Shown piece after piece: positions 1 to 9,572 of a stretch of DNA of 64,000 nt; position 1 is the stretch's first letter, and the number at the start of each line of letters is the position of its first letter. Below the pieces are notes generated by a model. It was not told the DNA's origin. It saw only the letters and a program-made list of their open reading frames with translations, and made no database searches. This DNA comes from Halobacterium rubrum (lineage in GTDB: Archaea > Halobacteriota > Halobacteria > Halobacteriales > Halobacteriaceae), in assembly GCF_021729015.1 (NCBI RefSeq), contig NZ_JAJQQZ010000002.1:310001-374000 (forward strand), given 5' to 3'. Both the position numbers and the translations under genes were made by a program.

Positions 1-34
1 CGACACCGCGGCGGAGGAACACCGCGCGAACGAC

Positions 35-529
35 GTGGAGTTCGTCGTGCGGCCGGCCCGGCAGGCCGACCTCGCCGGACTGGTCGGCGCCATCCGGCAG
101 GTCGCCGACGAGGGCAGTTACATCGAGGCCGAATCCGTCGCGGACGTCGTCGACCACGAGGACGTCCTGCTGCGACACAACGAGGTCGAGGAACGCATGT
201 TCTTCGTCGCCACCGTCGGCGACGACGTGGTCGGCTGGGTGCACCTCGCGGGCTCCGAACTGGAGAAACTCTCACACACCGCGAAGCTCACCGTCGGCGT
301 CATCGAGACGTACCGCGGGCACGGCATCGGCAGCCACCTCCTCGAGCGCGGCCTCGAGTGGGCGGCGAGCCGGGGCTACGAGAAGCTGTACAACAGCGCG
401 CCGTCGACCAACGACGCGGCCATCGAGTTCCTCGAGGACCGCGGCTGGGAGATCGAGGCGCGGCGCGCGGACCACTACCGCCTCGGCGACGACTACGTCG
501 ACGAGGTGATGATGGCCCGCCGGCTCTGA
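35..529 (+). CDS. GNAT family N-acetyltransferase (5' end possibly outside window)
   Basis: Predicted acetyl-CoA-dependent N-acetyltransferase of the GNAT superfamily; the acceptor is unknown. The acetyl-CoA binding loop RGHGIGS is at residues 94-100, followed by the usual helix. The C-terminal part (NSAPSTNDAAIEFLEDRGW) is typical of the Asn/Phe-rich motif B of the family. The 164-residue length counts from a GTG at 35, but the frame stays open to the window edge, so the true start may lie further upstream. GGAGG at 13-17 is too far from this GTG to decide the start. A small zinc-ribbon-like ORF begins 5 nt after the stop and may be co-transcribed. Confidence 0.85.
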   Translation: MEFVVRPARQADLAGLVGAIRQVADEGSYIEAESVADVVDHEDVLLRHNEVEERMFFVATVGDDVVGWVHLAGSELEKLSHTAKLTVGVIETYRGHGIGSHLLERGLEWAASRGYEKLYNSAPSTNDAAIEFLEDRGWEIEARRADHYRLGDDYVDEVMMARRL

Positions 530-533
530 GCGG

Positions 534-695
534 ATGCAGTGCGCGGAGGACGGCTGCGACCGGCCGGCGGCCGTCCGCGTCCACGACCCCCGGGGGCGGG
601 ACCGCGACGTCTGCCTGCCGCACGGCCGCAGCCTCGCCCAGCAGCCGGGCGTGGTCGCGGCGCCCATCGAGGACGCGGACGCCGAGTGGCCGTAG
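534..695 (+). CDS. 53-residue Cys/His small protein, putative zinc finger
   Basis: Short ORF starting with ATG directly after the acetyltransferase. The product has Cys3, Cys8, Cys27 and His30 in the spacing CX4C...CX2H, which looks like one four-ligand zinc site. Small zinc-binding proteins of this size are common in haloarchaea and often escape annotation. The short gap to the upstream gene suggests a shared transcript. The function is unknown. Metal binding is inferred only from the ligand pattern, and codon use is ordinary for the genome. Confidence 0.55.
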   Translation: MQCAEDGCDRPAAVRVHDPRGRDRDVCLPHGRSLAQQPGVVAAPIEDADAEWP

Positions 696-745
696 GGCGC
701 TGGATTTCGGCTGGAGACGCGCCAGTTGAGGCTCCGGGCCAGCTG

Positions 746-1261
746 TCACTCGTCGTCGAGCAGTTCCCGCTCGATGCCGGGGTCGCCGCCGGTCGCGTCG
801 GAGACACCGCGCGTGAGCACGTCGAAGACGACGACCAGCGGCCACAGCACCAGGCCGACGTACCGCATCGGCTTCGCGACGCGGAGCGCCCACGAGTCGG
901 CGTTCGCCAGCCCCCAGGACTTCGGGAGAATCTCGCCGCCGACGAGCACGAGCGTCGTCGCCGCCAGCGTCGTCCCGGCGACAGCGAGCTCCGGCGGCAG
1001 GTACGCCACCAGCAGCACCGTGAGGATGCTCGATATCGCGATGTTCACGACGTTGTTCCCGACCAGAATCGTCACGAGCAGCCGGTGTGGGTCCTCCCGG
1101 AGGTCCACGAGGTCCTCACCCCGGACGTCGTCGGCCGCGAGTTCGGCGATGCGGTCGTCGGACAGCGAGAACAGCGCGATCTCCGTGCTGGAGAAGAACG
1201 CCGACACCGCCAGCAGGGCGGCGACGACGACGAGCGACGTGATGACGGCCGTTTCGACCAT
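746..1261 (-). CDS. DUF21/CNNM-type membrane protein without CBS domains
   Basis: The 171-residue membrane protein matches the DUF21 (CNNM) transmembrane module. It has an N-terminal helix, the FFSSTEIALFSLS segment at about 21-34, the LLVTILVGNNVVNI segment at about 61-74, then two or three more helices with the EILPKSWG motif near 111. DUF21 proteins usually continue into a CBS pair and a CorC domain. Here the frame stops after the membrane part with an acidic tail, so it is a stand-alone module or a shortened member. Related proteins are implicated in Mg2+ or other divalent cation transport. It diverges from the gene at 1352. Confidence 0.75.
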   Translation of the reverse strand: MVETAVITSLVVVAALLAVSAFFSSTEIALFSLSDDRIAELAADDVRGEDLVDLREDPHRLLVTILVGNNVVNIAISSILTVLLVAYLPPELAVAGTTLAATTLVLVGGEILPKSWGLANADSWALRVAKPMRYVGLVLWPLVVVFDVLTRGVSDATGGDPGIERELLDDE

Positions 1262-1351
1262 GTGAGCGGCGACGGCGGGCAGTCACAAAAGCCGTGGGTC
1301 GGCGCGGCGCCGGCACGAACACTTTTGCCGCGGACGACGCGTCCTGTCCGC

Positions 1352-2011
1352 ATGGAGACCGTCGAGGGGGTCGCGCTCTGGGTGCACGTCGCGGCCGGCG
1401 CACTCGCGCTCGTCGCGGGCGGCCTCGCGCTCGCCACGGAGAAGGGCGGACAGCGCCACGTTCGGGCGGGGCGCGTCTACGTCGGGTCGATGGCCGTCGT
1501 CGTGGCGACGGTGGTCCCGCTGTTCGCCGTCGACCCGACGACCTTCCGGACGTTCCTGTTGCTCGTGGCGGTGTTCAGCGGGTACTTCGTGCTGTCCGGG
1601 TACCGCGCGCTCGCCCGGAAGCGCCCCGGAGACGCCCCGGAGGCGGTCGACTGGGGCGGGGCCGTCGTCGCCGTCGCGGCGTCGCTGGCGCTCGGCGGCT
1701 GGGGCGCCGGGCTGCTCGCCGGCGGCGACCCGTTCGGCGTCGTGATGGCGGTGTTCGGAACCATCGGCGCGCTCGTCGGCGCGGCCGACCTCCGGGCGTT
1801 CCGGGCGGGCGCCGACCGTCTGTGGCTGGTCGACCACCTCTCCCGGATGGTCGCCGGCTACGTCGCGACGGTGACCGCCGTCGCCGTCGTGAACGCCGGT
1901 CCGGTGCCGTCGGTGGTGGCGTGGCTGGCGCCGACGGCGGTCGGCGTCCCGCTCATCTGGTACTGGCAGGCGGCGTACGGGGACGCTGGACCGCTCGCCG
2001 GCCGGGTCTGA
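1352..2011 (+). CDS. DUF2306-like multi-pass membrane protein
   Basis: The 219-residue integral membrane protein has about six hydrophobic segments. The first part (HVAAGALALVAGGLALATEKGG, then a basic turn and another helix) resembles predicted membrane proteins of the DUF2306 group, whose function is not established. The ATG at 1352 is preferred over the long upstream extension because a TATA-like ACTTTTGC at 1321-1328 lies about 28 nt before it, fitting a leaderless transcript. Its 3' end faces the small membrane gene at 2019. Confidence 0.6.
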   Translation: METVEGVALWVHVAAGALALVAGGLALATEKGGQRHVRAGRVYVGSMAVVVATVVPLFAVDPTTFRTFLLLVAVFSGYFVLSGYRALARKRPGDAPEAVDWGGAVVAVAASLALGGWGAGLLAGGDPFGVVMAVFGTIGALVGAADLRAFRAGADRLWLVDHLSRMVAGYVATVTAVAVVNAGPVPSVVAWLAPTAVGVPLIWYWQAAYGDAGPLAGRV

Positions 2012-2018
2012 GCAGGTC

Positions 2019-2231
2019 TCAGAGGAACGCGTATGCAGCGACGCCGCCGAGCATCGCGAGCACGCCGCCGGCCCGGGTGAGAGTCACCCGCCACTCGGCG
2101 GGTTCGACGTCGCTCCAGTTCTGCGTGCTGCCGATGCTGTCCCAGCGTTCCTGCCAGAGGGAGAGCTGCCGGGGCCAGACTGCGGCTGCTGCGCCGACGA
2201 GGAGGAGGGGTATCGCTGCGGGGCTCGGCAT
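2019..2231 (-). CDS. small two-helix membrane protein
   Basis: The 70-residue product has one hydrophobic segment near each end (about 5-18 and 51-68). The polar middle is Trp-rich (WPRQLSLWQERWDSIG), giving a WP...W...RW pattern somewhat like DUF6199-type small membrane proteins; that link is weak. An in-frame TTG at 2273 would lengthen it. The ATG at 2231 is chosen because a TATA-like GCTTTTCC sits about 27 nt upstream of it. The function is unknown. Confidence 0.5.
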   Translation of the reverse strand: MPSPAAIPLLLVGAAAAVWPRQLSLWQERWDSIGSTQNWSDVEPAEWRVTLTRAGGVLAMLGGVAAYAFL

Positions 2232-2294
2232 GCCCGGAGCGTCGGTCAGCGCGCGGAAAAGCGTTTTCGCCAACCACGACTGGGCCGGCCCGGG

Positions 2295-2768
2295 TCAGTC
2301 CCAGTAGTCGACGGTGTCGTCGCGGTCGAAGTAGCCGTGGACGGTGCGCTCGCCGCGGCCGCCGGGCGGCGACCCCGCGAACACGCCGACCTTGTCCATC
2401 TCGGGGTAGACGGTGACGTCCGGGTCGTTCATCGTGGAGACGGCGAGGTATCGCAGCGGCTCGTCGCCGTCGTTGACGACGCGGTGGCCGCCGGACTCGT
2501 CGGGCGGGAAGACGGCGAAGTGGCCGGCCTCGACGGCGTGCTCGTCGCCGTCGAGGACCAGCAGGCCCTCGCCGGCGAGCACGTGGATGGCTTCCTCGTT
2601 GCCGGTGTGGTAGTGGTACGGCCAGGACTGCTCGCCGGCCGGGAGCTCGTAGAGGCTGGCGCCGAGGGCGTCGCCGCCGGCGGCCTCGCCGAGTTGCTTG
2701 CGGCGGAAGCGGGCGTCGCCCTCGTCGGTCTCGGCCCAGTCCAACTCAGTTTCGTGAACGAGTGGCAC
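2295..2768 (-). CDS. cupin domain protein
   Basis: A single-domain cupin of 157 residues. Motif 1 reads WPYHYHTGNEEAIHVLAGEG, with a metal-binding His pair and Glu, and motif 2 is HFAVFPPDESGGHRV, giving a beta-barrel with a likely mononuclear metal site. Stand-alone cupins of this type are sugar-binding, isomerase or regulatory proteins, and the substrate cannot be told here. A GTG at 2768 giving VPLVHETELDW is preferred. An ATG at 2813 would add 15 residues and overlap the 3' end of the MutS-like gene by 13 nt, so the start is not certain. Confidence 0.75.
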   Translation of the reverse strand: MPLVHETELDWAETDEGDARFRRKQLGEAAGGDALGASLYELPAGEQSWPYHYHTGNEEAIHVLAGEGLLVLDGDEHAVEAGHFAVFPPDESGGHRVVNDGDEPLRYLAVSTMNDPDVTVYPEMDKVGVFAGSPPGGRGERTVHGYFDRDDTVDYWD

Positions 2769-2800
2769 GACCGGGGAGACACCGGCCGGCGGGGAAAGCG

Positions 2801-4540
2801 TTACTCCGACCACTCGGCGTCGGCGAGCGTGCGCTGGACGGCCTCCTCGCCGACGGCGGCCGCGAGGGTGCGGAAGCCGGCTCGCTCCGCCCGGTCGTCG
2901 GCGTCCGCGACGAGCCGGGAGACGATGAACTCAGGCGTGGACTTCCCGACCGTGTCGAAGCGCGGCTGGTAGTCGACGAGCAGGTCGAGGTCGCTGTCCA
3001 GGCCCTCGGCGAAGATGCCGTCGGTGCGGGCGGCCTCGGGCAGCGGTTCGAGGTCGTCGGCGAGGTGCGTGACGAACACGCCGAGGGCGTCCTCGTCGAC
3101 GGTGAGCGTGACGAGACCGTGGAGGAGGTCGGCAGCGCTGCCCGGTTCGGTGATGGCCTCGAACTCGTCGACGAGCATCAGGGTGCGCTCGCCGGTGGAC
3201 AGCGGCGGCACGACGGAGTTCAGCGTGGCTTCCAGCACGCCGGCGTTGAACGAGGCGTGGCGACGGTGGAACACCACCGAGTCGATGACGCCGACCGCGG
3301 CGCGCTCGGCGGGCACCGGCAGCCCCATGCGGGCGAGCAGCGCGACCTGACACAGCGTCTCCAGCAGCGTCGTCTTCCCGCCGGAGTTCGCGCCCGTGAG
3401 GACCGTCACCCGGTCGCCCGAGGGCGCTCCCGGGAGTTCGTGGTCGCCCACGGCGTACGTGACCGGCTGGACGTCTTCGCCGTCGGCCGCCAGCGCGACG
3501 TTCCGGGCGTCCTCGACAGCGAGCGCGTCCCCGTCGACGAACGCGGGGCGGGTGAGGTCGTGGGCCTCGGCGAACCGGGCCAGCGAGAGGTGGAAGGCGA
3601 GGTCGCTGACGGTGTCGACGGCGGCCTCGACCTCGTCGCGGGCGGCCGAGAGTTCGCCGCGGAGGTCGGCGACCACGTCGCGCTCGCGGTCCTCGGCGCG
3701 CTCCCGGACGTCGCCGGCGAGGTCCCGGAGCGTCGTGCTCACGAAGTCGGCGGCGTCGGCGGCCTCGGGCGCCATCGCGTCGCGGACGAGTCGGGGCTCC
3801 ACGTCGGCCTCGCTGGCGACGTACTGCACGAACGCCTCCCGGAACGCCTCGGTGCCCTCGACGCCCTCCGACCGCACGGCTTCGAGCACGTCGAACGTGT
3901 CGCGTTCGAGCGCCGACAGCGTCGCCGCGCGCTCCCGCAGCCGGTCGAGTTTCGCGTCCGCGCCCTCGCGGACACCACCACCGTCGTCGTCGAGGTACTG
4001 GAGCGCGTCGGCGGCCGCGTCGAGGGCGTCCCTGTCGAGGGCCGCGAGTTCGGCGAACACGCCGTCGGTGGCGCCCTCGTCCAGCAGCGCGAGCGCGGTC
4101 CGGACTGCCGCCCGGCGGCTGTCGCCGGCGTGCTCGTCGAACACCGAGAGCACCGCCGTCCGGGTGTCGGCGTTGAGGCCGCGCCACGTCTCCCGGGCGG
4201 CCTCGACGTCGTCGAGTCGCGCCCGCATCTCGTCGCGGTCGGTGAGCGGCGTGAGCACCCGGATGCGGTCGCCGGCGTGTGGCGTGACCGCGTGCTCGGC
4301 CGCGAGCGCGACGAGGTCCTTGTACACCTCGCGGGCGTCGTCGGTCGCCAGCGCGTCCAGCCCCGCGCCGCCGTTCGCGCGCCGCAGGATGCGCGTCGCC
4401 CGGCCGCGGGACAGCCCCGCGTCGACGAGCGCGCGAACGTCGGCCGACTCGATGGCGTCGACGGCGTCGGCGGTCCCCAGCTCGGTCTCCAGACGCTCGG
4501 CCGTCTTCGGGCCGACCCCCCAGTACGCTTCGAGTCGCAT
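2801..4540 (-). CDS. MutS-like ATPase with N-terminal helix-hairpin-helix
   Basis: A 579-residue member of the MutS ATPase superfamily, distinct from the two full-length MutS proteins in this window. Residues 5-20 (AYWGVGPKTAERLETE) form a helix-hairpin-helix like those in DNA-binding proteins. A long helical core follows (about 100-330), then the ABC-type ATPase with Walker A GANSGGKTT at 383-391, Walker B LMLVDEFE at 454-461 and a switch His at 491. There is no N-terminal mismatch-recognition domain with a Phe-X-Glu motif, so it probably acts on branched or recombination structures rather than mismatches, as proposed for MutS2/MutS5-type relatives. It reads toward the cupin gene; the next gene upstream is a PfkB kinase on the same strand. 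Confidence 0.85.
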   Translation of the reverse strand: MRLEAYWGVGPKTAERLETELGTADAVDAIESADVRALVDAGLSRGRATRILRRANGGAGLDALATDDAREVYKDLVALAAEHAVTPHAGDRIRVLTPLTDRDEMRARLDDVEAARETWRGLNADTRTAVLSVFDEHAGDSRRAAVRTALALLDEGATDGVFAELAALDRDALDAAADALQYLDDDGGGVREGADAKLDRLRERAATLSALERDTFDVLEAVRSEGVEGTEAFREAFVQYVASEADVEPRLVRDAMAPEAADAADFVSTTLRDLAGDVRERAEDRERDVVADLRGELSAARDEVEAAVDTVSDLAFHLSLARFAEAHDLTRPAFVDGDALAVEDARNVALAADGEDVQPVTYAVGDHELPGAPSGDRVTVLTGANSGGKTTLLETLCQVALLARMGLPVPAERAAVGVIDSVVFHRRHASFNAGVLEATLNSVVPPLSTGERTLMLVDEFEAITEPGSAADLLHGLVTLTVDEDALGVFVTHLADDLEPLPEAARTDGIFAEGLDSDLDLLVDYQPRFDTVGKSTPEFIVSRLVADADDRAERAGFRTLAAAVGEEAVQRTLADAEWSE

Positions 4541-4564
4541 ACGGCGGGCTGCGTCGCCCCGGGA

Positions 4565-5563
4565 CTAAGCGTTAGTGGTCTCCGCGAGCCGCCGGACCGC
4601 CGCCTCGCCGGGCAGTGCACCGAAGCCACCGCGCTGGGTGGTCGCGAGCGCGCCCGCCGCCGAGGCGAACGCGAGCACGTCCCGGAGGCGGCCGGCCGAC
4701 AGCCCGGGGGCGAACTCGGCGAGCACGCCCGCACAGAAGGCGTCCCCGGCACCGGTCGCGTCCACCGCGTCGACGTCGAAGGCTGGCAGCGAGTGCGTGA
4801 CGCGCTCGTCCGCCCCGGTGGCGTCGCTGGCGACGGTCGCGCCGCCGGCGCCCCGGGTGAGGAAGACCGTATCCGGGCCGGCGTCCACGCTGCCGGGACC
4901 GGCGTCGAGGAACGCGCTGGCTGCGGCCTCGGGGTCGTCCCGGGCGAGCGATTCGAGGCCGAACGGCGCGAGGTCGGCGGCCGAACAGCACAGCAGGTCG
5001 GCGTGCGAGCAGAGCCGGCCGAGCGCGTCACCCGCGTCGTCGGGCCGTCGCCAGAGCTCGGGCCGGTAGTTCGGGTCGACGGACACCAGACAGCCGGCGT
5101 CGCTGGCGCGCTCGGCGAGCGCGAGCATCGCCCGTCGGCCCTCGGGATGGGCGAGAGGGACGCCGCTGACGTGGACGCACTCGAAGCGGGCGGGGTCCGG
5201 GACCCGCTCGGGGTCGAAGGCGAGGGTCGTAGTGCCCCGCTCGTAGAACGAGAACCGGGGGCCGTCGTCCTCGGTCGGCGCGACGACCGCGAGCGCGGTC
5301 GGCGCGTCGCCCCGCTCCACGAACTCGCCGTCCAGTCCGTGGTCGGCCAGTGCCGACTGGAGGAAGTCGCCGAACGGGTCGTCGCCGAGGCGCGTCCAGA
5401 GCGCCGGCGGCGAGTGGCCGACTGCGGGGAGTCCGGACGCGAGGTTCGCGGGGGCGCCGCCGGGCCGGTGCGCGAACCCGGAGACGGTGGCGAGGCTCCC
5501 CGACCCCGCCGGCACGAGGTCGACCAGCGTCTCGCCGGCGACCAGCACTTCTGGCGTGTGCAC
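4565..5563 (-). CDS. PfkB family sugar kinase
   Basis: ATP-dependent carbohydrate kinase of the PfkB/ribokinase family, 332 residues. The N-terminal substrate motif GGAPANLASGL is at 35-45. The C-terminal signature DATGAGDAFCAGV is at 268-280, with catalytic base Asp274 in the GAGD anion hole. Haloarchaeal members phosphorylate fructose, ketodeoxygluconate or related sugars; this one is closest in style to fructokinases, but the substrate is not certain. The GTG at 5563 is chosen because CTACTAAGTG on the minus strand lies about 27 nt upstream, fitting a leaderless promoter. The longer frame to 5668 would add 35 low-complexity residues. Confidence 0.85.
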   Translation of the reverse strand: MHTPEVLVAGETLVDLVPAGSGSLATVSGFAHRPGGAPANLASGLPAVGHSPPALWTRLGDDPFGDFLQSALADHGLDGEFVERGDAPTALAVVAPTEDDGPRFSFYERGTTTLAFDPERVPDPARFECVHVSGVPLAHPEGRRAMLALAERASDAGCLVSVDPNYRPELWRRPDDAGDALGRLCSHADLLCCSAADLAPFGLESLARDDPEAAASAFLDAGPGSVDAGPDTVFLTRGAGGATVASDATGADERVTHSLPAFDVDAVDATGAGDAFCAGVLAEFAPGLSAGRLRDVLAFASAAGALATTQRGGFGALPGEAAVRRLAETTNA

Positions 5564-5706
5564 GCCGCTGTCGACGGCCCGCGGGCACTTAGTAGTCTCC
5601 GGCGGGCGAGCCGGAGCAGCGTACGAGGGGGCGCGGGAAGCGTGCGGACCGTCGGGCCCGCCGCACATCGACGCGTTATTTCGGGTCGTCTCCGAAGTGG
5701 GGGCCG

Positions 5707-6141
5707 ATGAGCTTCGACATCACTGCCGCTCGCGTCGTCCACGCGGTGTTCGGCGCGGCGTGGACCGGGAGCACGCTCGCCGTCGCGCTGTTCGTCGTGC
5801 CCGCAGCCCGCCGCGGGGTCCTCGACGCCGCGCCCGTCGAGTGGATCGCCGACCGCTTCACGAAACTCAGCGTCGCGAGCGTCGTCGTCATGCTGCTGTC
5901 CGGCGGCCACCTCGCCGGGACCCTCTACACGTTCGAGGTGCTGGCGGAGTCCTCGCGGGGCCACCTCGTGCTCGGGATGACCGGCCTCTGGCTGGTGCTG
6001 GCGGGACTCGCGCACGTTGCGACGAGCCGGCTCACCGCCGACGGCGTCGACGTGGCCGCGGCCGCCGACGACGCGACGCCGTGGTTCGGCGCCGCCAGCG
6101 TCGTGAGCGTGGCGCTGCTCGTGCTCGCGGGCCTGCTCTGA
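5707..6141 (+). CDS. four-helix membrane protein, CopD-like
   Basis: The 144-residue membrane protein has four hydrophobic segments (about 8-30, 50-70, 82-105 and 125-143). The N-terminal [24 protein letters not shown] with an early His, and the [23 protein letters not shown] segment, resemble CopD-like or DUF2269-like membrane proteins. Those are linked to copper or haem handling, but the assignment is tentative. A TATA-like CGTTATTT at 5671-5678 lies about 32 nt before the ATG. Confidence 0.6.
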   Translation: MSFDITAARVVHAVFGAAWTGSTLAVALFVVPAARRGVLDAAPVEWIADRFTKLSVASVVVMLLSGGHLAGTLYTFEVLAESSRGHLVLGMTGLWLVLAGLAHVATSRLTADGVDVAAAADDATPWFGAASVVSVALLVLAGLL

Positions 6142-6223
6142 GACCGGCGGCTGGCACCGCAGTGAGTCGGCGCCGTCCCGCCAATCGGTGGGCATAACAG
6201 CGTCGGCGTCCTGCGTCTCGGGC

Positions 6224-8878
6224 ATGGACGCGGCGCTCGGCCCCCCGGACGCGATGGCCGACAGCGAGGGCGACCTGACGCCGATGATGAGCCAGTACTT
6301 CGAGCTCACGCGGCGCTACGACGACGCCCTCGTGCTCTTCCAGGTGGGAGACTTCTACGAACTGTTCTGCGAGGCCGCCGAGGCGGCGGCCCGCATCTGC
6401 GAGGTGACGCTGACCGCCCGCGAGGACTCGACGGGCCGCTACCCGATGGCAGGCGTCCCCATCGACAACGCCGAGCCGTACATCGAGGACCTGCTGGACG
6501 CCGGCTACCGGGTGGCCGTCGCCGACCAGGTCGAGGACCCCGACGAGGTCAGCGGCGTGGTCGACCGGGCGGTGACGCGCGTCGTCACCCCGGGCACCAT
6601 CACGGAGGACGAACTGCTCGCGGGCGCGGACAACAACTTCGTGGCGGCGCTCGCCAGTGACCAGGTGGAGCGACGCTCCACCGGACGAACGAGCGGTGAT
6701 AGCCGCGAGTACACCGGCGGCGGCTTCGGGCTGGCGCTGCTGGACGTCTCGACGGGCGACTGCTACGCGACGAGCCTCGACGACGAGACCCGGGTGCGGG
6801 ACGAACTCGGCCGGTTCGCGCCCGCCGAACTCGTCGTCGGGCCCGGGGTCGCACCCGACCGCTTCGAGGACGAGGCGTTCGTCGCCGAGTACGACGACAC
6901 CGCCTTCGAGCACGCCAGCGCCCGGGAGCGGGTCGCCTCCTACTTCGGGAGCGTGGACGCGCTGGCCGCCGACGCCGAGGTGCGGGCCTGCGGCGCGCTG
7001 CTGTCGTACGCCGAGTACACGCGAGGCGGAGAAGGCCACCAGCGCCTGGAGTACCTGAACCACGTCACGCGCTACGACCCCCGCGAGTACCTCCAGATGG
7101 ACGCCGTCGCGCTGCGCAGCCTCGAGCTGTTCGAGCAGCGCAGCGTCCACGGCGCGAACGGCACCGCGCTCGTGGACGTAGTCGACGAGACGGCGTGTGC
7201 GCTGGGTCGCCGCGAGCTCACGGACTGGCTGCGCCGGCCGCTCGTCGACCCGGAGGCCATCGAGGCGCGCCACGACGCCGTCGGAGAACTCGTCGGCGAC
7301 CCGCTCACGCGGGAGGAGCTCCACGAGCACCTCCGGGACGTCTACGACATCGAGCGGCTGGTCTCCCGGGTGTCTCGCGGCCGAGCGAACGCCCGCGACC
7401 TGCGGTCGCTGAAGGACACCCTCGACGTCGTACCCGAAGTCCGTGGCCTGCTAGCGGACGCCGACTGCGAGAAGCTGCGGGACCTCCGGGCGGAACTGGA
7501 CGACCTGCCGGAGATCCGGGACCTGCTGGACCGCGCCATCGTCCCCGACCCGCCGCAGGAACTCACCGATGGCGGCGTCATCCGGGACGGCTACGACGAC
7601 GACCTCGACGACCTGCGGGCGACCGAGCGCGCGGGCAAGCAGTGGGTCGACGACCTCGAGGCCAGCGAGCGCGAGCGAACGGGCGTCGACTCGCTGAAGG
7701 TCGGCCAGAACGCCGTCCACGGCTACTACATCGAGGTGACGAAGGCGAACGTCGACGCCGTCCCCGACGACTACCAGCGCCGGCAGACCCTGAAGAACGC
7801 CGAGCGCTACGTCACGCCCGAACTGAAAGACCGCGAGGAGGAGATCGTGCGCGCCGAGCAGCGCGCCCAGGACCTCGAGTACGACCTGTTCGTCGAGGTC
7901 CGGGACCGGGTGGCGGCCGAGGCCGAGCGGATGCAGGCCGTCGCGTCGGCGCTCGCCGCGCTGGACGCGCTCGCGTCGTTCGCCACGGTCGCGGCCGCCC
8001 ACGACTACGCTCGCCCCGAGATGGGCGCCGACGGCATCCACGTCGAGGGCGGACGGCACCCGGTCGTGGAGCGCACCGAACCCGGGTTCGTGCCGAACGA
8101 GACCGACCTCGACGACGACCGGCGCGTCGCCGTCGTCACCGGCCCGAACATGAGCGGGAAGTCGACGTACATGCGGCAGGTCGCGCTGGTCGTCGTGCTC
8201 GCGCAGGCCGGCTGCTTCGTTCCCGCTGCAGGCGCCCGCCTCCGGGTCGTCGACAGGGTGTTCACGCGCGTCGGTGCGAGCGACGACATCGCCGGCGGCC
8301 GGTCGACGTTCATGGTGGAGATGACCGAACTCGCGTCGATTCTGCGCGCGGCGACCGAGGACTCCCTGGTCTTGCTGGACGAGGTCGGCCGGGGGACGTC
8401 GACCACCGACGGGCTCGCCATCGCGCGCGCCGTCACCGAGTACGTCCACGACGAGGTCGGGGCGACGACGCTGTTCGCCACCCACCACCACGAGCTCACG
8501 GCGGACGCCGACCGGCTGCCGGACGCCGTGAACCTCCACTTCGCCGCGACCCGGACACCGGAGGGCGTCACTTTCGAGCACGAAGTTCAGGAGGGCGCCG
8601 CGACCGCCTCCTACGGCGTGGAGGTCGCGCGGACCGCCGGCGTTCCGGACGACGTCGTGGACCGCGCCCGCGAGTTCCTCGACGCCCCGGAGTCGGCCGT
8701 CGATGACGAAAGCGAGGCGGCCACTGACGGAGCGTCCGCAGAGGAGGCCGACAGCCAGCGCAGAGAATCCGTCGATGACGGCGCCCTCGCCGAAGAACTG
8801 CGCGACGTGAGCGTCGCGGAGCTGACGCCAATCGAGGCGCTGAACGTCCTCAACGACCTGCAGCGTCGGCTGGACTGA
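6224..8878 (+). CDS. mutS: DNA mismatch repair protein MutS (first full-length paralogue)
   Basis: Full-length MutS of 884 residues. The mismatch-probing Phe-Tyr-Glu triplet is at 44-46 in [10 protein letters not shown]. Connector, lever and clamp domains follow, then the ATPase with Walker [10 protein letters not shown] at 640-648, Walker [13 protein letters not shown] and the switch His of FATHHHEL. The acidic C-terminal tail ends in [13 protein letters not shown], typical of the MutS dimer/tetramer helix. The ATG at 6224 is preferred to a GTG at 6188 because a TATA-like CATAACA at 6193-6199 lies about 28 nt before it. Its last 29 nt overlap the convergent nucS gene. It would scan for base mismatches and recruit MutL (gene at 28109). 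Confidence 0.95.
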   Translation: MDAALGPPDAMADSEGDLTPMMSQYFELTRRYDDALVLFQVGDFYELFCEAAEAAARICEVTLTAREDSTGRYPMAGVPIDNAEPYIEDLLDAGYRVAVADQVEDPDEVSGVVDRAVTRVVTPGTITEDELLAGADNNFVAALASDQVERRSTGRTSGDSREYTGGGFGLALLDVSTGDCYATSLDDETRVRDELGRFAPAELVVGPGVAPDRFEDEAFVAEYDDTAFEHASARERVASYFGSVDALAADAEVRACGALLSYAEYTRGGEGHQRLEYLNHVTRYDPREYLQMDAVALRSLELFEQRSVHGANGTALVDVVDETACALGRRELTDWLRRPLVDPEAIEARHDAVGELVGDPLTREELHEHLRDVYDIERLVSRVSRGRANARDLRSLKDTLDVVPEVRGLLADADCEKLRDLRAELDDLPEIRDLLDRAIVPDPPQELTDGGVIRDGYDDDLDDLRATERAGKQWVDDLEASERERTGVDSLKVGQNAVHGYYIEVTKANVDAVPDDYQRRQTLKNAERYVTPELKDREEEIVRAEQRAQDLEYDLFVEVRDRVAAEAERMQAVASALAALDALASFATVAAAHDYARPEMGADGIHVEGGRHPVVERTEPGFVPNETDLDDDRRVAVVTGPNMSGKSTYMRQVALVVVLAQAGCFVPAAGARLRVVDRVFTRVGASDDIAGGRSTFMVEMTELASILRAATEDSLVLLDEVGRGTSTTDGLAIARAVTEYVHDEVGATTLFATHHHELTADADRLPDAVNLHFAATRTPEGVTFEHEVQEGAATASYGVEVARTAGVPDDVVDRAREFLDAPESAVDDESEAATDGASAEEADSQRRESVDDGALAEELRDVSVAELTPIEALNVLNDLQRRLD

Positions 8879-9572
8879 CCTGCGAGAACGCCAGCCCGCT
8901 CTCGGCGAGCAGCCGCCGCGTCTTCTCGGTGACCGCCGGCGCGACCAGAATCCCGCGCACCTCGGCGTCGGCGTGGAGGTCGCGGCGGAGCGCGGTGACG
9001 TACCGCTCGAGCTGTGAGGCGGCCGACGGACTCGCGCGGACGTTCTTCAGTTCGACGGCGACGACGGTGCCGTCGGCGTCCCGGCCGTAGACGTCGACGC
9101 GGCCGGCGGGCGTCTCGCGCTCGGTGGCGAGCGGCCGGAATCCGGGCTCGATCAGGTCGGGGTCAGCGAGCACTCGCTCCTTCAGGTCGGCTTCGGTGCC
9201 CGAGACCGTGGTGGCGTCGGCGTCGACCGGGTCGAAGGCGGTCGCGGCGTGCACGGCGTCGAAGCGGACGCGGAGCGCGTCGGCAGCGCTCCCGCCGTCG
9301 CAGGCGACGACGAGGCCGTCGTTCGCGTCGACGGTGACCGTCCCGCCGGACGCCCACGCGTCGGGGTCGCGGCCACCGGCGCCGTGCACGAGCAGCGTGT
9401 CGTCGGGCTTCCAGAGGAGCTGGCGGACGCCGGCGGCGAGGTCGCGGTGCGCTCGCCCGCTGAACGTGGCCTCGCAGGGACCGACCAGCGACACCGCGAG
9501 GCCGTCGGCGTTCGCGTCGCTGGCGAAGGCCTCGGCGTCGGCGAGCGTCGGGTCGGCGAGCGAGTGCGTCAC
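8850..9572 (-). CDS. nucS: endonuclease NucS (EndoMS), mismatch-specific
   Basis: Endonuclease of the NucS/EndoMS family, 240 residues. The N-terminal DNA-binding and dimerisation domain is followed by a RecB-like nuclease domain with Asp160, Glu174, Lys176 (V-E-L-K) and Gln187 in the expected order. Family members cut both strands at mismatches in archaea and actinobacteria. The GTG start at 9572 is supported by CTTTTGC on the minus strand about 27 nt upstream; a frame to 9962 would add a spurious 130-residue extension. It is convergent with mutS and shares 29 bp of 3' end with it, placing two independent mismatch-repair nuclease routes side by side. Confidence 0.93.
   Translation of the reverse strand: MTHSLADPTLADAEAFASDANADGLAVSLVGPCEATFSGRAHRDLAAGVRQLLWKPDDTLLVHGAGGRDPDAWASGGTVTVDANDGLVVACDGGSAADALRVRFDAVHAATAFDPVDADATTVSGTEADLKERVLADPDLIEPGFRPLATERETPAGRVDVYGRDADGTVVAVELKNVRASPSAASQLERYVTALRRDLHADAEVRGILVAPAVTEKTRRLLAESGLAFSQVSPADAAGR

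Noticed and set aside
2762-5710. Very long plus-strand open frame of 982 codons
   Set aside because: It lies antisense to the MutS-like and PfkB genes, has a low-complexity Arg/Gly/Val-rich product, and no start context. High G+C genomes give such frames often.
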